NCBI GenBank assembly: GCA_013360585.1
Contig: JABWBH010000047.1
Span: 1 to 35,290, forward strand
From: Phycisphaerae bacterium
Lineage (GTDB): Bacteria; Planctomycetota; Phycisphaerae; UBA1845
Direction of reading: 5' to 3'
DNA length: 35,290 nt
Under the pieces are notes generated by a model. The model was not told the DNA's origin and did no database searches. It saw only the letters and a program-made list of their open reading frames with translations. A program made the position numbers and the translations under genes. Below are positions 8,581 through 18,328 of this stretch, piece by piece. Numbering within the stretch: position 1 is the stretch's first letter; every line of letters starts with the position of its first letter.

Positions 8581-8634
8581 ACGCGAGGATTCGGGGGATT
8601 CCGGCAATTCCGACTTCGACAGATCGTTCATCCT

Positions 8635-8647
8635 CCCCCCAAGGGGG
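8635..8647. terminator. short G/C hairpin between convergent rseP and ligA
   Basis: Five C and five G residues flank a CAA loop in the 84-base gap between the convergent rseP and ligA genes. There is no T-run on either side, so it is only a weak candidate for a shared transcription end. Confidence 0.2.
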
Positions 8648-8664
8648 CGCCGAGGCTCCGTCGA

Positions 8665-11149
<2,485 letters not shown>

Positions 11150-12365
11150 CGCCATCTCCTTTTTCTTGTTGATTGTTCTGCGACAGGGCTGATGTTCTTT
11201 CCAACGTACTCGGGGTTTCCTTTAACCGTCGCATCTCATAAATGACAAACGCGCTGCGCATCGCCAGGTACGCGAGCACCAGCAGGAGGGCCGTCCGATG
11301 CCGCCACGCAAACCGCTCCACCTGCTCAACCAGCGACTCCCGATGCGCCGACACGCGCTGTCCGAGCAGATACCTCCCCAGGTCGTCGTGCATCGCCCGC
11401 GCGGAAGCGTAACGTCGCTGAGGGTCCGCCTCGAGCGCCCGAAGGCACACGGACTCCAGCGCCCGGGCGATCGACCGGTCGCGGACGCGCGGCGGGACGA
11501 TCGCCCCCGCCGATCCGCCGTCGGCATGAGGGGCGCGCCCCGTCAGCAGGTAATAAAGAACGCCTCCCAGCCCGTAAACATCGGAACGTTCGTCCAGCCG
11601 TGCCGCCTCGCCGCGCGACTGCTCGGGCGACATGTACGCCGTCGTCCCGATGATCGCTCCGCAGGCTGTCGCCACCGACGATCCGGACCCCGACTCGGGG
11701 GTGTATTGCGAATCCGCAGCGAGAGAAGACACCTCCGGTCCGCCGGGCAGCGCCGACGCCTTGGCGACGCCCCAGTCCAGCACGAGCACTTCTCCGAACT
11801 CGCCCACCATCACGTTTTCGGGTTTCAGATCCCGGTGCAGCACGCCCTGCGAGTGCGCGAACGCCACGGTTTCGCACACGCGCATGAGGATTCGGACCCG
11901 ATCGGTCACCGGAAGGGCGTCGCCCCCCAGCGTGTCGAGGCGACGACCCTCGACGAGCTTCATCATGCAGTACAGACGCCCGTCCGGAAGCCGCCCGGCG
12001 TCATGAATCGGCACGATTCCCGGGTGCTCAAGACGCGCGAGAATCCGCGCCTCCCGCAGCATCCGCTCCGCCACATCCGGCGGCAGCGCGTCGTGGACCA
12101 CCTTCAACGCGACCTGCCGACCCAGCAGCCGGTCCTCGACGCGGTACACGCCGCCCATCCCGCCTCGTCCGAGACGTTCCAGCACCTCATATCGCGGATC
12201 GCCGAGGTCGGGGACGTCGGCGACCGCGCGAAGATGCGTCAAGGTGGCGTCGTTGATGAAAGACATGACATTGAGGGCGTTCCGTCGGAAGGCGACGGGA
12301 ACGCGCCGAACCTTCCGGAAACCGACTCGGTTTCGCAGTCTCCGCGGTCCCGGTCCGAGGCTGCG

Positions 12366-14840
12366 TCAATGATTGAAGATGAACTCGGTCGAGTTGAGGA
12401 TCGCCCAGTACAGATCCTCCAGCGCCTGCCGCTTGTCCGGCGCGGCGTCGTACGCGGATCGCAGCGCCGCGCGCTCCGCGTCCGTCGGACGCCGGCATAG
12501 CGCCGACAGATAGACCTCGTCCAGCACCGCGTCAAACGGAGTTCCCGCCGTCGCATGTTGGGCGACCCGCCCGCCCGGATCGGCCAGCTTCGACGTCAGC
12601 GTCGCCCCGTTGATCAGGTGCAGCGCCTGCGACAGCGTCGGCTCGTCGCGCCGCTCGCAGGTGCAGGCCGACAACCGCGCCGGCCTGCCGAACACGCTCA
12701 GGAAGAAACTCCCCGACTGCGCGTCCGCCACCTGAGTCGCTCTCGACCCGGACGGAAGTCCCGCGAACTTCTCCGGAACCTGCGTCACCTTGCAGACCGC
12801 GTCCAGCAACACCTCCGCCGGAAGCCGCCGCGCCGCCGCGTGCGAGAAATTCCGCTCATCCGCCGCGTTCGTTGCGTTCGCCTCCGATGACGCCTGATAC
12901 GTCGCCGACGTGCAGATCAGACGGACCAGTCCGCGCAGATCATACCCCGACTCGACGAAGCGCCTCGCCAGGTCCGCGCGAAGCTGAGGATGCGACGGCG
13001 GGTTGCTCACCCGGACGTCGTCCGGCGGGTCCACCAGCCCGCGCCCGAAGAAATGCGCCCAGACCCGGTCCACGAAACACGACGCGAAGTAAGGGTTGTC
13101 CGGCGCCGTCAGCCACTCCGCCAGCACCACCCGCCGGTCTCGCCCCGCGACCTCCGGCGTCTGCCCGCCCAGAACCCGCGGACGCATCGGCTGACCGGTG
13201 CGCACATGCGCGACCTCGCCCCCGCCCGTGTTGTACACGACCGTCTCGCGCGGGTCGTCCGGGCTTTTACGACCGACCTGGGCGAAGAACGCCGCGAACC
13301 CGTAATAATCGTCCTGCGTCCAGCGCTCGAAGGGGTGGTTATGACATTGCGCGCACTGGATCCGGATCCCCGCGAAAACCTGCGCCACGTGCTCCGCCAT
13401 CTGCGTCGGGCTGGTCTCCACGAGGTAGAAATTCGCCGCCGGGTTGCTGAAATTGCCCCCCTCCGCCGTCAGCAGCTCACGCACCAGCCGGTCGATCGGA
13501 ACGTTGTCGCGCAGCGCCTTGCGAAGCCAGTCATTGTACGAATGCATCGCCTTGAAGCTCAGACGCTTCGACCCCGACTCGATCCGCAGCAGTTCCGCCC
13601 ACTTCATCGCCCACAAATCGACGAATTCCGGACGCGTCAGCAGACGGTCGATCAGGTCCGCACGCTTCGTCGGCGACGCATCCGCCAGGAACGCGGTCGT
13701 TTCCTCGGCGCTCGGCAGCACCCCCAGCACATCGAGATACGCTCTCCGCACGAACGTCTCATCCGACGCCGGTCCCGACGGCAGGATCTGCATCGTCCGA
13801 AGCTTCGCGTAAATCGCCGCGTCCACCGGGTGAGACGTCGGCGGCACGGTCCACTCGAATCCCGACCCCTCGCCCAGCACCAGCAACTGCGTCACCACCG
13901 CGAACGCCCCGAACCGGGCCATCACGTAGGCCTCGCCTTTCTGCCCGGAAAGCACCCGCCCCTGCGCCGACACCGTTGCCGAAAGCGGGTCCGACGAGTC
14001 GTAGACTGCCAGCGACGTCACATCCCGGTCCGATCCGTCCGAGTACGTCGCCCGCACGATCAGTTGCTGCGGAACCCCCGCCCCGACGAGCACGCAACGC
14101 GACGGCATGAGTTCAACGCCTGTCAACGTCGGGGTGTCCGCGGGGTCATCCGGCGCACGCTCCTCGATCCAGCGCTGAATTGTCACGGACAGCTCGCTTT
14201 CCGGCGCAAGCCGCTGCCCTCCCCCGTGCTCCGCTTCTCCCAGCGGTTTCCGCAGCAACAGACTCTCCCGAGGATGAGCCAGTTCAATGCGGCGGATACT
14301 CATGTCCCGCGTCAGGCTGACGTAGTCCTTCTCCGGCTCGAATCCGAAAAGGGAGAGTCGGAACCCCTCCTTGCCCTCCGCGCTGCCGTGACACCCGCCG
14401 GTGTTGCATCCGGCTTTCATGAACACCGGGAGCACATCGTTGCGGAAACTCGTCCGGGGGCGGACCGCCGCGTTGCTTACCCGGATCGGAACGGCGACGG
14501 TCTGCCCCGCGCCTTCGATGTGCAGCGTCCCCTCGCCGTCGGACATCGGCTCGACCCGTGGCGCCTCGACGCCCGCCGGATCTATCACAATCCGCGCAAG
14601 ACCCGGCGGCTCGACCCGCATCGCTGACGTCGCGGACACGTCCGCCGTCCGCCCGTCCGGATGCTCGGCCACTAACACGATCCGCTGCACGTCAGCCGCA
14701 TGTTCGAGCCGGACCGCCGGCGGATAAACCACGACGCGCACCCCGTCCTGATGACCGGCGCCTCCCGCTCCGAACCGCGCCGCCTCCGTGCCGGGATACG
14801 CCGACAAGGCCCACGCAATGACAATCGCGGCGACTCGCAT
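12366..14840 (-). CDS. DUF1549/DUF1553 (PSCyt-PSD1) secreted protein with heme-like motifs
   Basis: An 824-residue exported protein of the architecture typical of planctomycetes. After a signal peptide (MRVAAIVIAWALSAYPGTEA) comes an Ig-like region and a cytochrome-like module with the C-x4-CH motif CNTGGCH (C145-H151). A second bacterial Ig2-like domain follows (LTGVELMPSRC, YSDGSDRDVTS). DUF1549 contains a classical CxxCH motif (QCAQCHNHPFERW), and DUF1553 follows (WLTAPDNPYFASCFVDRVWAHFFGRGL). The function is not established; the family is commonly linked to DUF1501 proteins. Here the DUF1501 gene is about 17 kb away. The ATG at 14840 is chosen because it starts the signal peptide; an open frame continues upstream to 14909. 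It heads a minus-strand series with the kinase, a membrane protein and ligA. Confidence 0.9.
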   Translation of the reverse strand: MRVAAIVIAWALSAYPGTEAARFGAGGAGHQDGVRVVVYPPAVRLEHAADVQRIVLVAEHPDGRTADVSATSAMRVEPPGLARIVIDPAGVEAPRVEPMSDGEGTLHIEGAGQTVAVPIRVSNAAVRPRTSFRNDVLPVFMKAGCNTGGCHGSAEGKEGFRLSLFGFEPEKDYVSLTRDMSIRRIELAHPRESLLLRKPLGEAEHGGGQRLAPESELSVTIQRWIEERAPDDPADTPTLTGVELMPSRCVLVGAGVPQQLIVRATYSDGSDRDVTSLAVYDSSDPLSATVSAQGRVLSGQKGEAYVMARFGAFAVVTQLLVLGEGSGFEWTVPPTSHPVDAAIYAKLRTMQILPSGPASDETFVRRAYLDVLGVLPSAEETTAFLADASPTKRADLIDRLLTRPEFVDLWAMKWAELLRIESGSKRLSFKAMHSYNDWLRKALRDNVPIDRLVRELLTAEGGNFSNPAANFYLVETSPTQMAEHVAQVFAGIRIQCAQCHNHPFERWTQDDYYGFAAFFAQVGRKSPDDPRETVVYNTGGGEVAHVRTGQPMRPRVLGGQTPEVAGRDRRVVLAEWLTAPDNPYFASCFVDRVWAHFFGRGLVDPPDDVRVSNPPSHPQLRADLARRFVESGYDLRGLVRLICTSATYQASSEANATNAADERNFSHAAARRLPAEVLLDAVCKVTQVPEKFAGLPSGSRATQVADAQSGSFFLSVFGRPARLSACTCERRDEPTLSQALHLINGATLTSKLADPGGRVAQHATAGTPFDAVLDEVYLSALCRRPTDAERAALRSAYDAAPDKRQALEDLYWAILNSTEFIFNH

Positions 14841-14979
14841 TCGTGATTTTCGCTGTCCGTATCTCACTTCGAGGTCAGTATAACCACCCCACCCGCCTCG
14901 CCGAACCACCTTCCACCGCTTTTCGCCAGACCGATCCTTCCCGAACCCGCGCGTCCACCTTCATCGAGTCTGACACTCC

Positions 14980-15008
14980 TTGACAAACCCCCCTGGGGTC
15001 ACAAAGAT
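14980..15008 (+). promoter_or_regulatory. weak promoter candidate in the 14841-15179 intergenic region
   Basis: TTGACA (14980-14985) is a perfect -35 hexamer. It is followed after 17 bases by AAAGAT (15003-15008), a poor -10. The spacer contains CCCCCTGGGG, which can form a small hairpin or be a binding site. The start would lie about 165 bases before the coiled-coil gene. The remainder of this 339-base gap between divergent genes shows no gene or RNA that I can support. Confidence 0.25.
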
Positions 15009-15179
15009 CGCGCTTTTCATTCATTCTGGACTGCCTGCTCAGAAACGGGGAGCGGCAGGGCGGCGGCGGGACGGGTGACGTAAGCAAAGGCGACTGCGGA
15101 TGAATGCGACAACGGCGCAGGGTCCAACGTACCTCCCCACGTTCCCGGTGATGATCTTACGAAGCGGAGGCCTTGGACG

Positions 15180-16595
15180 ATGGCAAGAGCGCAACAGCGC
15201 GGCGTGAGCGGGGTGACGATCGGGTTGATCGTTTTTGCGGCATTGTTCCTCACCTCGACCGTGTTCCTCGTCATCCTTTATACGGATCAGGAGAAGCTCC
15301 GGCAGGAGGCTGACAGCCTCCGCGATCGAAAAGAGCGGGCCGTTTCGGCGGCGGAGGAGAACTCGCTCGCCCTCCTTCGCAGCGCCAAGACCGACGGACC
15401 GACGATGGTCGGTCTGATGGAGGAGGCCCGCTCGACGACCGCTCGTCTCGCCGCGGGAGCGCCGGAGGACGATCCGGCGGCGATCCAGACCAAGATTACC
15501 GCGTTCATGAAGCGCCTCCAGGCCGACCAGGTCGTCGCCGACCCGGCGCAGTTCGCTGACCTGTCCCTCTTGGCGTCCCTCGAGCGCATGTACGAACTCT
15601 ACCGCACCGAAAGCAGCCTTCGCGCCGAAGCGGAGAAACGCGCAGCCGATCTCAGCGCTCGCGTCGACTCCGCCATCGCGGAGAACACGTCGCACAAGAC
15701 CGGATTTGACGATCAGGTCAAGGCCCTCGAGGCGAAGCTGGCCGACTGTCAGTCCTCCCGTGATTCCCTCGATTCCGCGCATCGCGCCAAGATCGCCGAT
15801 TTCGAGCAGAGCCTCACGAAGCTCCGCGCCGACATGAACGCCGCCGTCGCCGACGAACGACAGCAGAAATCCGGCTGGCAGCAGCGCTACGCCGAACTGA
15901 TCAGCCGCTACACCGAGCTTCAGACCCGTCTGGGATCACTTCAGGTCTCGCCGGGTGAGAACGTCACCGCCCGACAGCCCGACGGCCGTGTGCTCAAGGC
16001 CGTCGTCGGTGACGATGCCGTCTACGTCAATCTGGGTGCGAAAGACGCCCTTGTCCTCGGGATGGAGTTCGCCGTGTACCCCGCCAGCGGCGGAATTCCC
16101 GCGGACGGTCGCGCCAAGGCGCGCATTCGCGTCGAAGCGATTCATGAGTCCTCCGCAGAATGCCGGGTTATGCAGGTCGCACGCAACGAGACGATCAACG
16201 AGGGCGACCTCATCGCCAACCCGATCTTCGATCGCAATCGCCCGCTCAGCTTCGTTGTTGTCGGCGATTTTGACATCGACCGCAACGGCGAAACCGACGG
16301 CGGAGGCGAGTTCCCCGTCGAAGCGCTGGTCAAAGACTGGGGCGGAACCGTCACCACCGAGCTTACCGCCCTGACGGACTTCGTGATTGTCGGACTCGCG
16401 CCGCGGGTTCCGCCGGCTGCCGGTTCCGCGGACGCGGCAGACCGCGCCAAGGCTGCTCAACTCCGCCGCGACCGGTATGACAAGATGATCGAAAGCGCGA
16501 AAACGCTTTCGGTTCCGGTTCTCACGCAGGATGTCTTCCTGCACTTCCTCGGCTACGCCGGGAGGAGCGGCGGTCCGCAGCTCGCGGCCCAGTAG
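15180..16595 (+). CDS. membrane-anchored coiled-coil protein with BRCT-like C-terminal domain
   Basis: A 471-residue protein with one N-terminal membrane helix (about residues 11-33). Long heptad-type helical stretches follow (about 36-70 and 140-255, with EKLRQEADSLRDRKERAV and KALEAKLADCQSSRDSL). Next is a small beta domain (VLKAVVGDDAVYVNLGAKD). The last 130 residues look like a BRCT fold: FVVVGDFDID, a helix, then DWGGTVTTELTALTDFVIVG, and finally LSVPVLTQDVFLHFLGY. The GG and T-DFV-G pattern and the closing helix fit BRCT, but the aromatic residue of the last helix is atypical. GCGGAGG lies about 10 bases before the ATG. The family seems to be a structural or scaffold protein; its role is unknown. 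Confidence 0.75.
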   Translation: MARAQQRGVSGVTIGLIVFAALFLTSTVFLVILYTDQEKLRQEADSLRDRKERAVSAAEENSLALLRSAKTDGPTMVGLMEEARSTTARLAAGAPEDDPAAIQTKITAFMKRLQADQVVADPAQFADLSLLASLERMYELYRTESSLRAEAEKRAADLSARVDSAIAENTSHKTGFDDQVKALEAKLADCQSSRDSLDSAHRAKIADFEQSLTKLRADMNAAVADERQQKSGWQQRYAELISRYTELQTRLGSLQVSPGENVTARQPDGRVLKAVVGDDAVYVNLGAKDALVLGMEFAVYPASGGIPADGRAKARIRVEAIHESSAECRVMQVARNETINEGDLIANPIFDRNRPLSFVVVGDFDIDRNGETDGGGEFPVEALVKDWGGTVTTELTALTDFVIVGLAPRVPPAAGSADAADRAKAAQLRRDRYDKMIESAKTLSVPVLTQDVFLHFLGYAGRSGGPQLAAQ

Positions 16596-16735
16596 ACCGG
16601 CGGGCTTCGGGCGCCGACCCGCGGACGGATAAAGCGGAGGTCTTTCGTGCGGCTCGTACCGCGCGGGCGTGGACGGGTGGCACCTCCACGCCGGGTTTCG
16701 CGCAACCGCTGGCCGAACCGTCAGAAAGGGGAACA

Positions 16736-17062
16736 ATGTCCGGCTGGCTCGACAACTGGCGGAGGCGTCATCGCCACCCCGTGTCGCTCGGGCTGCACCT
16801 GCTGGCGATTCCGATGCTCCCGGTTGCCGGCGTCCTTGTCATTGTGCAGTTAATCGACGGGGCGTGGGCGCTGTGGTGGAGGCCCGCCGGGTTGTTCGCG
16901 CTGAGCTACCTCTTGCAGTGCATCGGTCACCGCCTCGAAGGCAACGACATGGGCGAGGTCATTCTGATCAAGAAGTTCCTCGGCCGCCCTTATGTCGCCG
17001 TCTCGCCGCGTTTTTCGGATGTAAATGCAGAGCGTCGCTCGGACGGCGCTTTGACCCCGTAA
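16736..17062 (+). CDS. Mpo1/DUF962-like small membrane protein
   Basis: A 108-residue protein resembling the DUF962/Mpo1 family (yeast Ygl010w), whose yeast member is an iron-dependent dioxygenase that shortens 2-hydroxy fatty acids. Visible marks are RHRHPVSLGLHLLAIPML at the N-terminus, two hydrophobic segments, and YLLQCIGHRLEGN followed by FLGRPYVAVSPRF. The conserved histidines (RHP, LHL, GHR) are the expected metal-ligand positions. GGGG lies a few bases before the ATG. The last 24 codons overlap the 3' end of the convergent phage-like gene by 73 bases, and the tail after SPRF does not look like the family. The original C-terminus may therefore have been replaced by inserted DNA. Enzymatic activity is an inference from the family. 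Confidence 0.7.
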   Translation: MSGWLDNWRRRHRHPVSLGLHLLAIPMLPVAGVLVIVQLIDGAWALWWRPAGLFALSYLLQCIGHRLEGNDMGEVILIKKFLGRPYVAVSPRFSDVNAERRSDGALTP

Positions 17063-17460
17063 ATATCCCGGATCATGCGGGCAAACCGCGCCTGCCGCCC
17101 GGTCTCATCCGCCGCGCGCGATCCGCGCTTCGATCCGCCTCCGGCGTTCCGGTGCGACGTTCCGCGCTGACTTCGTTCCCGCTCCGCCAGCGCCTTGGCC
17201 AGGGCGACAACTTCCGCCGTGGTCAGCGACTCCTGATCCACCGCCAGCCGCTCGTAGATCAGTCCCGCCAGCATCCAGTACGCCCGCCGCGACCACGCCG
17301 AGGGACGGCACTGGTCCAGTCCCCCGAAACCCTCCTCCAGGATCCGCGCCACGCACACCTGTCGCGTCCGCCGGTCCCGAGCCGCCGCCGCTTTCCCCGC
17401 CAGCGTCGCGGATGTGCGACCCTCGCCTGCCTTCTCGCACTTGTGTTTCCGCCGCGTCAT
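16990..17460 (-). CDS. phage Mu gp27-like (DUF3486-type) protein, tentative
   Basis: A 156-residue basic protein. The N-terminus is Lys/Arg-rich (MTRRKHKCEKAG). A helical middle includes LAGLIYERLAVDQ and LTTAEVVALAKALAE, and ARMIRDIYGVKAP lies near the end. It starts with ATGA overlapping the stop of the upstream winged-helix gene by four bases. Its position directly after a TM/coiled-coil gene and a gp26-like gene matches the gp25-gp26-gp27 order of Mu-like phages, where gp27 is a small terminase-associated protein. The sequence alone is only weakly suggestive. The expected next genes, the large terminase and the portal, are missing; the gene instead runs 73 bases into the convergent Mpo1-like gene. 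Confidence 0.5.
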   Translation of the reverse strand: MTRRKHKCEKAGEGRTSATLAGKAAAARDRRTRQVCVARILEEGFGGLDQCRPSAWSRRAYWMLAGLIYERLAVDQESLTTAEVVALAKALAERERSQRGTSHRNAGGGSKRGSRAADETGRQARFARMIRDIYGVKAPSERRSAFTSEKRGETAT

Positions 17461-17780
17461 GAGCCTTCATCCAGCGCCGGATCGGTGATGCAGTGATCCG
17501 CGACTTCGATCCCCTGCGTCGTCAGCCGGAACCACCGCCGGCGGCACGGCGTCAATCGCGCGTCGCTCTCCGTGTCCGCCACCACCCGCGCCAGGTATCC
17601 CTTCTCCGCTAGGTAGTGCAGGTCTCGCTTCAGGTGATCGAACTCCAGCGACGGAAACACCGCCAGCAGGCTCCGCAGCACCTGTTCCGCCTGCATCGCC
17701 GCCGGATACACCATCTTCAGCGCCACGAGGATCTCGTTGCGAATCTGCTTGATTTCCCGCGGTGTCCGCCCGTTAGCCAT
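17457..17780 (-). CDS. winged-helix phage protein, Mu gp26-like (VpaChn25_0724-type)
   Basis: A 107-residue protein with a single winged-helix layout. Helices are IRNEILVALKMVYPAAM and AEQVLRSLLAVF, a recognition-helix region follows (LEFDHLKRDLHYLAEKGYL), and the wing runs up to WFRLTTQGIEVADH. The pattern of a helical start, 'L..DL.YL...GYL' and a C-terminal 'LT..G...A' matches the small protein found upstream of terminase genes in Mu-like phages. I chose the ATG at 17780 because GGGAG lies upstream and it starts 16 bases after the preceding gene ends. A longer frame back to 17876 would overlap that gene and is Arg-rich, so it was rejected. It is tightly packed between two other small phage-type genes. 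Confidence 0.6.
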   Translation of the reverse strand: MANGRTPREIKQIRNEILVALKMVYPAAMQAEQVLRSLLAVFPSLEFDHLKRDLHYLAEKGYLARVVADTESDARLTPCRRRWFRLTTQGIEVADHCITDPALDEGS

Positions 17781-17796
17781 CGCCCTGCTCCCGTCC

Positions 17797-18180
17797 TCAT
17801 GCGCCCGCCGCCCGTCCCGCGCCGCGACCCTCGCCGCACGAACCCTTCCCCCGCGTCCGCACCGCGATCGTCGCACGAAGATGCAAGACGTCGCTCTGGA
17901 TGCCTTCCACCCGGCGTCGCACCGACATCGACTCCCGCAGCCACTCCTCTTTCGTCGCGTACGTGCGCTCGATCTCCCGTGCCGTCCTCGCCAGCCTCCG
18001 GACTTCCTGCTCGAGCAGGTCGATCCGCCGCAGCGCCTCGGCGTGCTGCTGAAGCTGGTGCTCCCGCAAGGAACGCAGGTAGAACACGATGACGCTCATC
18101 AGCGCCGCGGCCACCGGAGTCACCACGCTGGTTACGCTTTCGCTCAACGTCGACTTCTCAGGAGACTTTCCTGATCGCAT
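17797..18180 (-). CDS. membrane/coiled-coil phage protein, Mu gp25-like (DUF2730-type)
   Basis: A 127-residue protein with one membrane segment (about residues 17-35, VTSVVTPVAAALMSVIVFYL) followed by a heptad-rich helix (about 36-90, including EALRRIDLLEQEVRRLARTA). The tail is basic and Gly/Arg-rich. This is the layout of the DUF2730 proteins encoded just upstream of the head-packaging genes in Mu-like phages. It is the first of three minus-strand genes with almost no spacing. A TTG a few codons in (TTGAGC, after GAGAAG) is an alternative start. It lies just upstream of, and divergent from, the UvrD-type helicase, so both promoters must fit in about 150 bases. Confidence 0.55.
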   Translation of the reverse strand: MRSGKSPEKSTLSESVTSVVTPVAAALMSVIVFYLRSLREHQLQQHAEALRRIDLLEQEVRRLARTAREIERTYATKEEWLRESMSVRRRVEGIQSDVLHLRATIAVRTRGKGSCGEGRGAGRAAGA

Positions 18181-18328
18181 CCGTTTCCGGTGCGGAGATC
18201 CTCGCCTCCGTCGCCCTCACAACGCGCGGCGCGATCCGACGACCCTCTGTGATCCCGGTCCCTGCCGATCCCTCACGAAAGACGAACCTCGCTGGACGCC
18301 CGTCGCCCCCGGCGGTATACCCCCGCGC

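Noticed and set aside
5701-8631. 976-codon open frame on the minus strand opposite rseP
   Set aside because: Composition is Asp/Arg/His-rich without motifs, typical of antisense frames in GC-rich genes; rseP on the plus strand has clear catalytic motifs.
12990-14627. 545-codon plus-strand frame opposite the PSD1 gene
   Set aside because: No recognisable domain and extreme Arg/His content; shadow of the real gene.
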